Source: Thermoleophilaceae bacterium (GTDB lineage Bacteria > Actinomycetota > Thermoleophilia > Solirubrobacterales > Thermoleophilaceae). Taken from it: a stretch of DNA of 64,000 nucleotides. A program made the translations under genes and the position numbers. Under the pieces are notes generated by a model. The model had not been told where the DNA came from. It saw only the letters and a list, made by a program, of their open reading frames with translations, and did not search any database. This document shows positions 43,717-52,588 of this stretch, piece after piece. Every line of letters begins with the position of its first letter. The stretch's first letter is position 1. Location of the stretch: the NCBI GenBank assembly GCA_019683805.1, contig JADGHQ010000001.1:34590-98589 (forward strand), given 5' to 3'.

Positions 43717-45204
43717 TCAGAGCGGGTACCTCCGCCGCTCGTGCTGCACGCTCACCCAGTGCTCGGTCGTGAACTCCTCGAGCGCCCAGGCGCCGCCGAA
43801 GCGCCCGATCCCGGAGGCCTTCTCGCCCCCGAAGGCGGTGTTCGCGTCGTCGTTCACCGGCGAGTCGTTGACGTGGGTCATGCCGACCCCGAGGCGCAGC
43901 GCGAAGCGCGCCCCGCGCTCGACGTCGCGGGTGATCACGGCGCTCGAGAGGCCGTGCTCGGTGTCGTTGGCGAGCTCGAGCGCCCGCTCCTCGCCGTCGG
44001 CACGGATGACCGTTATCACCGGCCCGAACACCTCCTCGCGCGCGGTGGCCACGTCGTTCGTCCCGAGCAGGACGTGCGGCGGCAGCAGCAGCCCCGTGGG
44101 GCCGCCCGGCTCGCCGCCCGTGAGCAGCTCCGCCCCCTCCGCGGTGGCGCGGCGCACCTTCTCTCGGACCGCGTCGAGCCGGCTGCGGTCGATGAGCGGT
44201 CCGATGTCGGTCGCGGCGTGCGCCGGGTCCCCCACCCGGAGCGCGCGCACGCGCCCGAGGAAGCGCTCGACAAACTCGTCGTGCAGCGAGGAGTCGACGA
44301 TCACGCGGTTCGCGATCATGCAGATCTGCCCCTGGTGGAAGAACGACCCGAAGACGGCCGCGTCGACCGCGAGCTCGAGGTCGGCGTCGTCCAGCACCAC
44401 GAGCGGGCAGTTCCCGCCGAGCTCTAGCGCGAGCCGCTTGACGCCCGCCTTGCGGGCGATGCCCTCGCCCACCTGGGTCGAGCCGGTGAACGACACGACG
44501 CGCGGCGCCGGGTGCGCGACCAGCGCGTCGCCGATCTCGCCGCTCGACCCGACCACGACGTTGAGCAGGCCCGCCGGCAGCCCCGCCTCCTCATAGACCT
44601 TCGCGAGCAGCAGGCCGCCGGTGACCGGCGTGTCGCTCGCGGGCTTCAGCACCACGGCGTTGCCCAGCGCGAGCGCCGGCGCCAGCGCGCGGTTCGAGAG
44701 CTGCATCGGGAAGTTCCAGGGGCTCACGACCGCGACGACGCCTACCGGCCGTCGGTAGACACGGCTCTCCTTGCCGGGAACGTCCGAGGGCATGATGCGA
44801 CCCGTGGCGTGGTGGGGCATCGAGGCCGCCTCGAGCATCACGGACCGCACGAGCGACCACTCGAGCTCGGCCTTCGCGAGCGTGCCACCGGTCTCGCGCA
44901 CGAGCCAGCCGACCGCCTCCTCGCGGCGCTCCAGCAGCACGTCGGCGGCGGCGCGCATGACGGCGCCCCGTTCGGCAGGCGGCGCGGCCGCCCACGCGGG
45001 CTGCGCGGCGCGCGCGGCGGCATACGCGTCGTCGACGTCGGAACGATCCGCAAGCGGGACCTCCGCAAGCGTCTCGCCGCTCCAGGGATCGGTGTCGGCG
45101 TGGGTCTCGCCGCTGCGGCCGCCGCGCCACTCGCCCGCGATCGGCATCGCGTCGAAGCCGTCGTAGGGGCGCGGCCCGGCGCCGCTCTCGATGGTCGCGT
45201 GCAT
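43717..45204 (-). CDS. NAD(P)-dependent aldehyde dehydrogenase family protein, 495 aa
   Basis: The oxyanion Asn motif SPWNFPMQL, the general base in LALELGGN, and the catalytic Cys in FFHQGQICM are present, followed by EEVFGPV and the C-terminal FGGEKASGIGRFGG. The closest type is the benzaldehyde/vanillin or succinic semialdehyde dehydrogenase group; substrate unknown. It is probably co-transcribed with the upstream tetR gene (81-base gap), making it a likely target of that regulator. Confidence 0.93.
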   Translation of the reverse strand: MHATIESGAGPRPYDGFDAMPIAGEWRGGRSGETHADTDPWSGETLAEVPLADRSDVDDAYAAARAAQPAWAAAPPAERGAVMRAAADVLLERREEAVGWLVRETGGTLAKAELEWSLVRSVMLEAASMPHHATGRIMPSDVPGKESRVYRRPVGVVAVVSPWNFPMQLSNRALAPALALGNAVVLKPASDTPVTGGLLLAKVYEEAGLPAGLLNVVVGSSGEIGDALVAHPAPRVVSFTGSTQVGEGIARKAGVKRLALELGGNCPLVVLDDADLELAVDAAVFGSFFHQGQICMIANRVIVDSSLHDEFVERFLGRVRALRVGDPAHAATDIGPLIDRSRLDAVREKVRRATAEGAELLTGGEPGGPTGLLLPPHVLLGTNDVATAREEVFGPVITVIRADGEERALELANDTEHGLSSAVITRDVERGARFALRLGVGMTHVNDSPVNDDANTAFGGEKASGIGRFGGAWALEEFTTEHWVSVQHERRRYPL

Positions 45205-45284
45205 CTCGTGCTCCGGCGTCCGGCGGTCGACTGCTCGGGATCCGTCCCTGCGGTACCCGTGCGCGGAGCGCCGAAACCGGGCGC

Positions 45285-45953
45285 TCAGGGTGTCGCGCTC
45301 GGCGCGAGCGCTCGGCGCGCCCTCAGCTCCGCGGCGGCCTCGCTCAGCCGCGCGAACGCAGGCCGCGGGTCAGCCGCCCCGGCCGACTCGAGCGCGCCCA
45401 GCAGGCCCGCCTCGAGCAGCAGGTGCGCCTCGCGGCGCGTCAGGTCGCCCCGCTCGAGCCAGCGCACGACCACCGCATCGGTGAAGGCCAGCCAGCCCTC
45501 GAGCGCGCTCTCGAGCACGGGCGCCAGCAGCTCCTCGGGCGGCACGTCGGCGAGCGCCGCCGCCAGCCTCACGAGCGCGCGCACGCGCTCGCGCCGCCCC
45601 TCCTTGAGCACCGCGCGAATCGCGACGTTCGCGCCGCCGCGCGCCCGCGCCACCGCGAGGTACCCGGCCGCGTGGTCCTCCGCGTAGTCGAGGAAGGTGG
45701 CGAGGCTCTCGGAGAGGCGCTCGGCGGGCGGGAGCGCCGCGACCGCCGAGAGCAGCCGCGTGAGCTCGTCCCGGGAGGCGACGAGCACCGCCGCCACGAA
45801 GTCGGTCTTGGTCGGGAAGTAGTGGTAAAGCAGCCCCTTCGAGATCCCCGCGGCTGCCGCGATCTCGCCGATCGACACCTGGTCGTAGGGCCGGCGGCCG
45901 AGCAGCTCGAGCCCCGCGCGCACGAGCTGCTCGCGTCTCACGTCGTGCGGCAT
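45285..45953 (-). CDS. TetR-family transcriptional regulator, 222 aa
   Basis: The N-terminal helix-turn-helix reads VSIGEIAAAAGISKGLLYHYFPTK; the C-terminal ~150 residues are the variable ligand-binding part. ATG 45953 is chosen; a start at 46004 would run through the promoter region. A palindrome spanning both divergent -35 boxes (45985-46002) is its likely operator, so it would control itself, the aldehyde dehydrogenase and the divergent copper enzyme gene. Confidence 0.9.
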   Translation of the reverse strand: MPHDVRREQLVRAGLELLGRRPYDQVSIGEIAAAAGISKGLLYHYFPTKTDFVAAVLVASRDELTRLLSAVAALPPAERLSESLATFLDYAEDHAAGYLAVARARGGANVAIRAVLKEGRRERVRALVRLAAALADVPPEELLAPVLESALEGWLAFTDAVVVRWLERGDLTRREAHLLLEAGLLGALESAGAADPRPAFARLSEAAAELRARRALAPSATP

Positions 45954-45972
45954 CCGCGTAGCCACCGGCACC

Positions 45973-46014
45973 ACGCTAGAGGTAGTTGACCGCGAGTTCA
46001 ACAACGGCTAGGTT
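45973..46014. promoter_or_regulatory. overlapping divergent promoters with TetR-type palindrome
   Basis: Plus strand: TTGACC (45986-45991), 17 bases, TAGGTT (46009-46014). Minus strand: TTGAAC (46001-45996), 17 bases, TAGCGT (45978-45973). The two -35 boxes lie in the arms of GTTGACC-gcga-GTTCAAC (45985-46002). Confidence 0.7.
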
Positions 46015-46085
46015 GAGGTCGAACTGTCGAACGCCCGGTCGTCGACGACCGGCCCCAACGAGGACGAGGACGAGACCGGAACCCG

Positions 46086-47666
46086 ATGCTCCCCACGAAG
46101 CCGTCGTCATCCCGCCGCTCCGCGCGGTCGGCGCTCGCCGCCCTCGTCGCGCTCGCGCTCGCCGGCGCCACGTCGGCGACCGCGTCCGCAGACGCCCTGC
46201 CCGGGGCGCACGTCTCGGCGACGAGCGTGCTGCAGGCCGCGACCTATCCCGGCATCCAGCACCTGCACTACGAGTTCGGCCCGATCGACATCGCGCCGGG
46301 CCAGAACAACATCGAGATAGCGGTCAACAACCACAAGCCCGACGTGCCGGGCTACATCACGCGCTTCAAGCCCGACCTTGTCTACGCGAAGGACCACACG
46401 GTCCCGCGCGTCGACGTGATCCACCTGCACCACGGCGTCTGGCTCGCCAACCTCTACCCCACCTTCGCGGCCGGCGAGGAGAAGACCGTCTTCAACTTCC
46501 CCCAGGGCTACGGGTACCACTTCGACCCGAAGGACCAGTGGCTCATGAACTACATGATCCACAACCTGACGCCCAACCCGACGAAGGTCTTCATCACCTA
46601 CGACATCGACTTCGTCCCCGACAGCGATCCCGCCGCGCAATCGATCACACCGGTCCACCCGCTCTGGATGGACGTCTCGGGGATCAAGCCCTACCCGGTG
46701 TTCGACGTCATCAGGGGCAGCGGCCGCAACGGGCGCTTCACCTTCCCGGACCAGGCACGGGGCGCGCAGAAGAGGGACATCGGGCCGGCCCACGTATGGA
46801 CCGCGCCGCGCGACATCACGCTCGTCGCCACCGCCGGCCACCTGCACCCCGGCGGACTCTGGACCGACCTCAAGGCGACGCGCGGCGGCACGACGAAGGA
46901 GCTGTTCCGGTCCGAGGCGAAGTACTTCGAGCCGGCGGGCGCCGTGTCGTGGGACGTCTCGATGACCGGCACCAAGCCCGACTGGCGGGTGGCGCTCAGG
47001 GCCGGCGACCGCCTTAACGTGTCGGCGACCTACGACACCCGCAGGGCGTCCTGGTACGAGTCGATGGGGATCATGGTCGTCTTCTACGCCGACGGCATCC
47101 AGCCCGGCGCCGTCGACCCGTTCAGCTCGCCGGTCGACTGGCACGGGCTGATCACGCACGGCCACCTGCGGGAGAACGACAACCACGGCGGCAAGGCGAT
47201 CGGCCTGCCCGACGCGCGCATGCTGCTCGACGGGTTCTTCACGCGTAGCGTGAGCATCAGGGACTACGTCTTCGGCCGCGGCGACCTCAGCCTCACCGGC
47301 AAGGCGGGCCGCCCGCCGGTGATCCGCCGGGGCCAGTCGCTCAAGTTCACGAACTTCGACGCCACGAAGTCGATGTCGCCGCAGCAGTCCGCCTATCACA
47401 CGATCACCGCGTGCCGGGCGCCGTGCAACCGCTCGACGGGCATCGCGTACCCGCTCGCCGACGCCAGGGTGCCGTTCGACTCGGGCGAGCTCGGTTACGG
47501 CCCGACGCTCGGCGGGATGAAGTTCACCCCGGCCGCGCAGCGCAACACCTGGAGGACCCCGAAGAATCTCCGGCCCGGCACGTACACCTACTTCTGCCGG
47601 ATCCACCCCTTCATGCGGGGCAGCTTCAGGGTCGTCGCAGACAAGCACCGCTCGAAGCGTCGCTGA
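46086..47666 (+). CDS. secreted copper protein: PHM-like monooxygenase core plus C-terminal cupredoxin, 526 aa
   Basis: A signal peptide (ALAALVALALAGATSATASA) precedes a ~330-residue domain with HLHHGVWL, a lone His in NYMIHNLTPNP, GHLHPGG and MGIMVVFY. That order (His-rich site, single His, H-x-H, then Met) resembles the copper ligands of peptidylglycine/dopamine monooxygenases. The C-terminal ~120 residues are a cupredoxin: YHTITACR gives one His, and FCRIHPFMRGSF gives Cys, His and Met, a full type 1 site. Inference: an extracytoplasmic copper oxygenase with an attached electron-transfer domain. The PHM link is by motif only. Confidence 0.7.
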   Translation: MLPTKPSSSRRSARSALAALVALALAGATSATASADALPGAHVSATSVLQAATYPGIQHLHYEFGPIDIAPGQNNIEIAVNNHKPDVPGYITRFKPDLVYAKDHTVPRVDVIHLHHGVWLANLYPTFAAGEEKTVFNFPQGYGYHFDPKDQWLMNYMIHNLTPNPTKVFITYDIDFVPDSDPAAQSITPVHPLWMDVSGIKPYPVFDVIRGSGRNGRFTFPDQARGAQKRDIGPAHVWTAPRDITLVATAGHLHPGGLWTDLKATRGGTTKELFRSEAKYFEPAGAVSWDVSMTGTKPDWRVALRAGDRLNVSATYDTRRASWYESMGIMVVFYADGIQPGAVDPFSSPVDWHGLITHGHLRENDNHGGKAIGLPDARMLLDGFFTRSVSIRDYVFGRGDLSLTGKAGRPPVIRRGQSLKFTNFDATKSMSPQQSAYHTITACRAPCNRSTGIAYPLADARVPFDSGELGYGPTLGGMKFTPAAQRNTWRTPKNLRPGTYTYFCRIHPFMRGSFRVVADKHRSKRR

Positions 47667-47702
47667 GCCGCACACCCCGACCCCGTGAGGAGCAAGCACC
47701 GG

Positions 47703-48032
47703 ATGAAGAAGCTCATCGCCGCGCTCGTCGCGGCCGCGACGGCGGCCGCGCTGCTGGCCGCCCCGACGCTCGGCGCCGGCTCGAGAACCGTCTCCGTGAA
47801 GGACAACCGGTTCGGCCCCAGGACGCTCACGATCCACAGGGGCACGACCGTGCGCTGGGTCTGGCGCGGCCGCGCGCCGCACAACGTCACGGTCACGGGT
47901 GGACCGTCGAGGTTCCGCTCGAGCACCAAGACGAGCGGCAGCTACAGGCACCGGTTCACGAAGCGCGGGACCTACCGCATCCTCTGCACGATCCACGCGC
48001 CCGGCATGAGGATGACCGTCAAGGTCTCCTAG
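47703..48032 (+). CDS. secreted cupredoxin (plastocyanin/amicyanin-like), 109 aa
   Basis: A signal peptide (MKKLIAALVAAATAAALLAA) is followed by one cupredoxin domain with HNVTV and CTIHAPGM, giving the two His, Cys and Met ligands of a blue copper site. GAGGAG (47686-47691) supports ATG 47703 over GTG 47685. It follows the large copper protein by 36 bases and could be its electron partner. The stop overlaps the stop of the DUF3089 gene on the other strand. Confidence 0.85.
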   Translation: MKKLIAALVAAATAAALLAAPTLGAGSRTVSVKDNRFGPRTLTIHRGTTVRWVWRGRAPHNVTVTGGPSRFRSSTKTSGSYRHRFTKRGTYRILCTIHAPGMRMTVKVS

Positions 48033-49192
48033 CCGCGAGCGCGGGCCGAGCCGCGCAGGTACGCCCGCGTCTGGCGGCGCACCAGATCCGTGAGGTTCCC
48101 CAGGGCCAGGTTCACGTCGCCCAGGTGGAGGCCCCAGGTCGCGTCCGGCAGCTCGAGCAGCGGGTGCGCCCCGGCCACGCCCTCGACGTGGAGCACGTTC
48201 GCCCCGGCGGCGCTCGAGCAGCTCGCCCGGTAGGCGCCCTCGTACTTCACCCAGGGCGTCGACACCTGCGGCAGCGCGCCGATCGACTGGTTCACCTCGA
48301 CCCCGAGCAGGCCCGGGAACCTCGCGGTGGGCAGATAGGCGTCGAGGGCGCCGCTGCCGCCCGAGAGCGCAGCCGGGTTGGTGCAGAGCACCTGGAGGCG
48401 CCCTGCGTCGGGTCCCACTACCCGGCCGAAGAGGCTGTTCGCGGGCGGCGTCGAGTTGAACATCGAGTACGCCACCACGCAGCCTGTCTGCGTGGCCGAG
48501 CGGCAGGCGCGGACGTGCTTGAAGTCGCCGCCCACGTCAGCGCCGCTGCGCACCGTCACGTTGCCGCCGAGCAGCAGGGCGGACACCAGGCGACGCCTCT
48601 CCTTGCGGCTCGGGTCGATCTCCTCGCGCACGAGCCGCCGCAGCACGAAGGTCCCCTGCGAATGGCCGATCAGGACCACCCCGCGACCCCGGTTGTAGCG
48701 GCGCAGGTACTCCCGCCAGGCGGCCTTCACGTCGGCGTAGGCGCGCTCCTGCATCGCGCTCGTGACCGTGCCCGGGTTGAGCAGGCCGAAGAGCGTGACC
48801 TGGCGGTACACCGGCGCCCAGACGCGGCAGCGCTGGGAGAGGCGCGCGGCCTGGAAGAGCGCGATCGCGCGCTCCGAGGAGGTGACCCGCAGGTCGGCCT
48901 CCGGCTTCTGCTCGTCGCTCACCGTCGGGTAGACGTAGAAGCAGTCGATCCGCGCGCGGCGCGCCGGGCGCGCCTTCTCGACGCGGAGCCTGCGCCCGCT
49001 CGGGGAGAGGACCGTCGCGTCGAGCCTCGACTCGCAGGGGTTGGCCCGCGCGCCGGGCTTGCACAGCCAGACGGTGCGCCCGTGCGCCGCGGCGGGAGCG
49101 ACCGTGAGGCCGGCCAGCGCGAGCGCGCAGGCCAGCGCGGCGCGCCTGCCGATACCTGAGCCCCGGGGCGCCGCGACCTGTATCCGCTCCAT
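48029..49192 (-). CDS. secreted DUF3089 family alpha/beta hydrolase, 387 aa
   Basis: A signal peptide ([23 protein letters not shown]) precedes TVWLCKPG, DCFYVYPTVS and the nucleophile elbow VLIGHSQGTFVLRRL, features of DUF3089 lipase-like proteins. ATG 49192 is fixed by GAGGGAGGG four bases upstream on the minus strand; the open frame further upstream is not coding. Activity unknown; esterase or lipase is plausible. Confidence 0.87.
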   Translation of the reverse strand: MERIQVAAPRGSGIGRRAALACALALAGLTVAPAAAHGRTVWLCKPGARANPCESRLDATVLSPSGRRLRVEKARPARRARIDCFYVYPTVSDEQKPEADLRVTSSERAIALFQAARLSQRCRVWAPVYRQVTLFGLLNPGTVTSAMQERAYADVKAAWREYLRRYNRGRGVVLIGHSQGTFVLRRLVREEIDPSRKERRRLVSALLLGGNVTVRSGADVGGDFKHVRACRSATQTGCVVAYSMFNSTPPANSLFGRVVGPDAGRLQVLCTNPAALSGGSGALDAYLPTARFPGLLGVEVNQSIGALPQVSTPWVKYEGAYRASCSSAAGANVLHVEGVAGAHPLLELPDATWGLHLGDVNLALGNLTDLVRRQTRAYLRGSARARG

Positions 49193-49377
49193 CCGTCCCT
49201 CCCTCGTACGAGCCGTGTACGCGCTTCGGCGGGCGGGCGGCCTCGTCGAGAGCCGCGCGCCCGCAGGACGCGCGTACAGACTAGCTCCGGCACCGGCGCG
49301 TCCCCGCGCGGCGCGCGCAAGTGATGGGTCCTGTCTCCCCTGTCGAAATGCGCCCCTCGCACCGATAACCATGGGCG

Positions 49378-50427
49378 ATGGACTCGGGATCGTGGTTGCT
49401 CCGGGATGGCGTCGATCGCGAGCGAGCGCTCGATATGGATCGGCGTCTGCAATCCGTCCGGCGAGCCGCCTTCGGCGTGCTCGGCCTCGTCCTGCTCGCC
49501 TCCGGTCCCTGGGTCGGCTGGTGGACGATCGTCCCGCTGGTGCTCGCCGCCGGGCTGTTCCGCCTGGCGGACGCCAGTCTCGAGCGCTGCGAGTACCCGG
49601 AGTACACGATGTTCGCCGCCTGGTTCGGCTCGCAGATCATCATCGCCGTCAGCGTCGCGCTGACCGGCGGGGCGACGGCCGCCACGCTGTCCTGGCTCGC
49701 GATCCCCGTGGTCACCCTCAGCGCGCGCTTCTCCCTGCGCGGGATCGTCATCGGCGTGGCGGGCACGCTCGTGCTGCTGCTCGCCGTCGCGTTCGGGGTG
49801 AACGCCCAGGAGGTGCTGCACGACCCGCCGTTGGTCCTCGCGCCGGGCGGTCTGATCGTGGCGATCGCGATGCTCTCGACGGCCCTCATGCGCTCCGACG
49901 TCGAGCACCGAACCGAGGCGGTGATCGACCCGCTCACCGGCATGCTCAACCGCAAGGCCCTGGCTTCCCGCGTGCCCGAGCTGAGCCAGCAGGCCGCGGT
50001 CAGCGGCCAGCCGATCGGGGTGATCGTCGGCGACCTCGACCGCTTCAAGCAGATCAACGACCTCCATGGCCACCTCGCCGGCGACGCCGTGCTCACCGAC
50101 GTCGCCGACCTGCTGCGCAACAGCCTGCGCGCGTTCGACCTCGTCTACCGGCTCGGCGGCGAGGAGTTCCTCGTGCTGCTCCCGGGCTCGGGCCCGGAGC
50201 AGACGAGAGCGCTCGCCGAGCGGCTGCGCGAGGCGATCGAGTCGACCCCGCTGCGAGGCGGGCACCGCGTGACCATGAGCTTCGGCGTGAGCGGCTCGCG
50301 CGCCGGCGAGCCGTTCGACTACGAGACGGAGCTCGCGCTAGCCGACGCGGCGCTCTACGAGGCCAAGCGCGCCGGCCGCAATGCCGTGCGCGCGGCCGAG
50401 CGCGACTCGGTCCCGGCGTCGGCGTGA
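49378..50427 (+). CDS. membrane diguanylate cyclase (GGDEF domain), 349 aa
   Basis: About five to six membrane helices (residues ~28-165) form the sensor, followed by a GGDEF domain: [32 protein letters not shown] and [13 protein letters not shown]. The active GGEEF motif and an RxxD inhibitory site (RAFD) five residues before it indicate an active, product-inhibited enzyme making c-di-GMP from two GTP. No EAL domain. The start at ATG 49378 is not backed by a clear ribosome binding site. Confidence 0.92.
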   Translation: MDSGSWLLRDGVDRERALDMDRRLQSVRRAAFGVLGLVLLASGPWVGWWTIVPLVLAAGLFRLADASLERCEYPEYTMFAAWFGSQIIIAVSVALTGGATAATLSWLAIPVVTLSARFSLRGIVIGVAGTLVLLLAVAFGVNAQEVLHDPPLVLAPGGLIVAIAMLSTALMRSDVEHRTEAVIDPLTGMLNRKALASRVPELSQQAAVSGQPIGVIVGDLDRFKQINDLHGHLAGDAVLTDVADLLRNSLRAFDLVYRLGGEEFLVLLPGSGPEQTRALAERLREAIESTPLRGGHRVTMSFGVSGSRAGEPFDYETELALADAALYEAKRAGRNAVRAAERDSVPASA

Positions 50428-50482
50428 GGCGCGCCCCGACCGGCTCGACAAGCGCGGCGGCTCTCGCACATACTCCCACCCC

Positions 50483-50920
50483 GTGAGCCGGCGAGAGGAC
50501 TATCCGCACTTCCGCGCGATCCCGACGCGCTGGGCGGACAACGACATCTACGGCCACGTCAACAACGTGCAGTACTACGCCTTCTTCGACACCGTGATCA
50601 ACGCCTGGCTTATCGAGGAGGGTGGGCTCGACATCCACCGTGGCGACGCGATCGGCCTCTGCGCCGAGTCGCACTGCCGGTTCGAGTCCGAGCTGACGTT
50701 CCCCGAGACGATCGACGCGGGGCTGCGCGTCGGGAAGCTGGGGAGCTCGAGCGTGCGCTACGAGATCGGCCTCTTCCGCCAGGGCGCTACCGAGAGCGCG
50801 GCGACCGGCTGGTTCGTGCACGTCTTCGTCGACCGCGCGACGCGCCGCCCCGTGCCGATCCCGGATGGCATCCGCGCCGCGCTCGAGCGCCTCGAGGCCG
50901 TCGAGGGGGCCGCGCCGTGA
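50483..50920 (+). CDS. hotdog-fold acyl-CoA thioesterase (4HBT/YbgC family), 145 aa
   Basis: [22 protein letters not shown] holds the catalytic Asp of the 4-hydroxybenzoyl-CoA thioesterase-type hotdog proteins (residues ~15-36). GTG 50483 follows a CATACT box (50469-50474) by 8 bases, again leaderless-like. The stop overlaps the GTG of the alcohol dehydrogenase gene, so the pair is one unit, perhaps in aromatic or fatty acyl metabolism. Confidence 0.88.
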   Translation: MSRREDYPHFRAIPTRWADNDIYGHVNNVQYYAFFDTVINAWLIEEGGLDIHRGDAIGLCAESHCRFESELTFPETIDAGLRVGKLGSSSVRYEIGLFRQGATESAATGWFVHVFVDRATRRPVPIPDGIRAALERLEAVEGAAP

Positions 50921-52041
50921 AGGTCCGCGCCGCCGTCCTGCGCGAGATGGGGCTGCCCGCGCCCTACGCCGAGTCGCGGCCGCTCGAGGTGACCGAGGTC
51001 GAGCTCGATCCGCCCGGACCGGGCGAGCTGCTCGTGCAGGTGCGCGCCGCGGGCCTCTGCCACTCGGACCTCTCGGTGATCGACGGCTCGCGCCCGCGGG
51101 TGATGCCGATGGCGCTCGGGCACGAGGCGGCGGGCGTCGTGCTCGAGCCCGGGCCTGGCAGCGAGGGCTTCGAGCCGGGCGACCACGTCGTGCTCGCGTT
51201 CGTGCCGGTCTGTGGCGAGTGCGGGCCCTGCCGCGCCGGCCGGCCGGCGCTCTGCGAGCCGGGCGCCGCCGCGAATACCGCCGGCACGCTCCTCTCCGGC
51301 GAGCGGCGCCTGCGTGACGCGAGCGGAGCGCCGCTGAACCACCACCTCGGCGTGTCCGCATTCTCGGAGCGCGTGGTGGTGTCGGCGCGCTCGGCGGTGA
51401 AGGTCGATCCGGAGCTGCCGTTCGCCGTGGCCGCCCTCTTCGGGTGCGCCGTGCTGACGGGGGTGGGCGCCGCGCTGAACGCCGCCGCGGTCTCGCCGGA
51501 GGATCGCGTGGCGGTATTCGGTCTCGGCGGCGTGGGGCTCGCGGCGCTGCTCGGCGCGCGGGTGGCCGGCGCGCGCGAGATCGTCGCCGTGGACGTGGTG
51601 CCGGAGAAGCTCGAGCTCGCGCGCGAGCTCGGCGCGACGCACGCGCTGCGCGCGGGCGACGAGATCGTCGACGCGGTGCGCGAGGTCACCGGCGGCGGCG
51701 CCGACAAGGCGATCGAGACGGTTGGGAGCGAGCGGGTGCTCGCCCAGGCGTACGCGGCCACGCGCCGCGGGGGCACGACCGTGACCGTCGGGCTCCCCCA
51801 CCCCGACCGCACGCTCGCGATCCCGGCGGTGAGCCTGGTGGCCGAGGAGCGCACGCTGCGCGGCTCCTACCTGGGCTCGTGCGACCCGGCGCGCGACCTG
51901 CCGCGCTTCATCCGGATGTACCGCGAGGGGCGCCTGCCCGTCGACCGGCTGCTGACCCACCGGCTCTCGCTCGACCAGGTGAACGAGGGGTTCGATCGCC
52001 TGGCGAGCGGGCGCGCGGTGCGCCAGGTGATCGAGCTCTGA
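50917..52041 (+). CDS. zinc-dependent alcohol dehydrogenase (class III-like MDR), 374 aa
   Basis: Catalytic zinc ligands: [10 protein letters not shown] and GHEAAGVV; structural zinc ligands: [15 protein letters not shown]; Rossmann motif [14 protein letters not shown] near residue 205. The pattern with [23 protein letters not shown] is that of mycothiol/glutathione-dependent formaldehyde dehydrogenase-like or aryl-alcohol dehydrogenases. Substrate unknown. Coupled to the thioesterase gene by a GTGA overlap. Confidence 0.92.
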   Translation: MKVRAAVLREMGLPAPYAESRPLEVTEVELDPPGPGELLVQVRAAGLCHSDLSVIDGSRPRVMPMALGHEAAGVVLEPGPGSEGFEPGDHVVLAFVPVCGECGPCRAGRPALCEPGAAANTAGTLLSGERRLRDASGAPLNHHLGVSAFSERVVVSARSAVKVDPELPFAVAALFGCAVLTGVGAALNAAAVSPEDRVAVFGLGGVGLAALLGARVAGAREIVAVDVVPEKLELARELGATHALRAGDEIVDAVREVTGGGADKAIETVGSERVLAQAYAATRRGGTTVTVGLPHPDRTLAIPAVSLVAEERTLRGSYLGSCDPARDLPRFIRMYREGRLPVDRLLTHRLSLDQVNEGFDRLASGRAVRQVIEL

Positions 52042-52113
52042 GCCTGGGCGCCGCACGCAGCGGGCGTTTCCGATGCGCGACCCGCGGGGCGCGCGGCGCG
52101 CCCGCACTCGCCC

Positions 52114-52347
52114 CTAGACGCGGTCCTGCAGCTGGGTGACGCCCTCGGCGGTGCTGCAGTGGGCGCAGCAGAACATGCGGCCGTCGGCCTCGACGCCGTG
52201 GCCGATGATCCTGCAGCCGCAGTGGTCGCACACCGGCGCGACGGCGTGGATCGCGCACTCGAAGGAGTCGAACACGTGCGTCTCGCCCCCGATGGTGACC
52301 TCCATCGCCTTGTCGTAGTCGTTGCCGCAGACCTCGCATGTCGCCAT
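52114..52347 (-). CDS. small Cys/His-rich zinc-binding (metallothionein-like) protein, 77 aa
   Basis: Nine cysteines lie in CEVCGNDYDK, SFECAIH, CDHCGCRIIGHG and FCCAHC, forming two probable treble-clef or ribbon zinc sites. I recognise the type as a small conserved actinobacterial protein often named prokaryotic metallothionein. It may store or sense metal. GGGGGTGGGAG precedes the ATG on the minus strand. Confidence 0.75.
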   Translation of the reverse strand: MATCEVCGNDYDKAMEVTIGGETHVFDSFECAIHAVAPVCDHCGCRIIGHGVEADGRMFCCAHCSTAEGVTQLQDRV

Positions 52348-52535
52348 CTCCCACCCCCTTCTCGACCCACTGGTCTTACCCGGGACGGGATTCGCGCACG
52401 CGCGGCAGCCCGCTCTCAGCCCGGACGGCGGGCGATGCCGGCCCGGCTCGCCAGCGGCGGTGAGCCGCCGCCCTCGAGCGGGAGGCGGGGGACAATTGTG
52501 ACCGATTCGGACATAACATGCGCTTAACAGTCCAG

Positions 52536-52579
52536 GGTTTGCCAAACCTCTTGACAAACACCCGCACCGGCCGGAGAAT
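52536..52579 (+). promoter_or_regulatory. promoter and operator of the ROK-sugar ABC operon
   Basis: GGTTTG-C-CAAACC (52536-52548) is a perfect palindrome. TTGACA (52551-52556), a 17-base spacer and GAGAAT (52574-52579) form the best promoter in the window. The gene starts 9 bases after the -10. The palindrome abuts the -35 and is the likely ROK operator. Confidence 0.75.
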
Positions 52580-52588
52580 CGCGCCACG

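Noticed and set aside
46015..46050. GTCGAACTGTCGAACG repeats as an SOS box
   Set aside because: Spacing and orientation do not fit GAAC-N4-GTTC; more likely part of the TetR-controlled promoter region.
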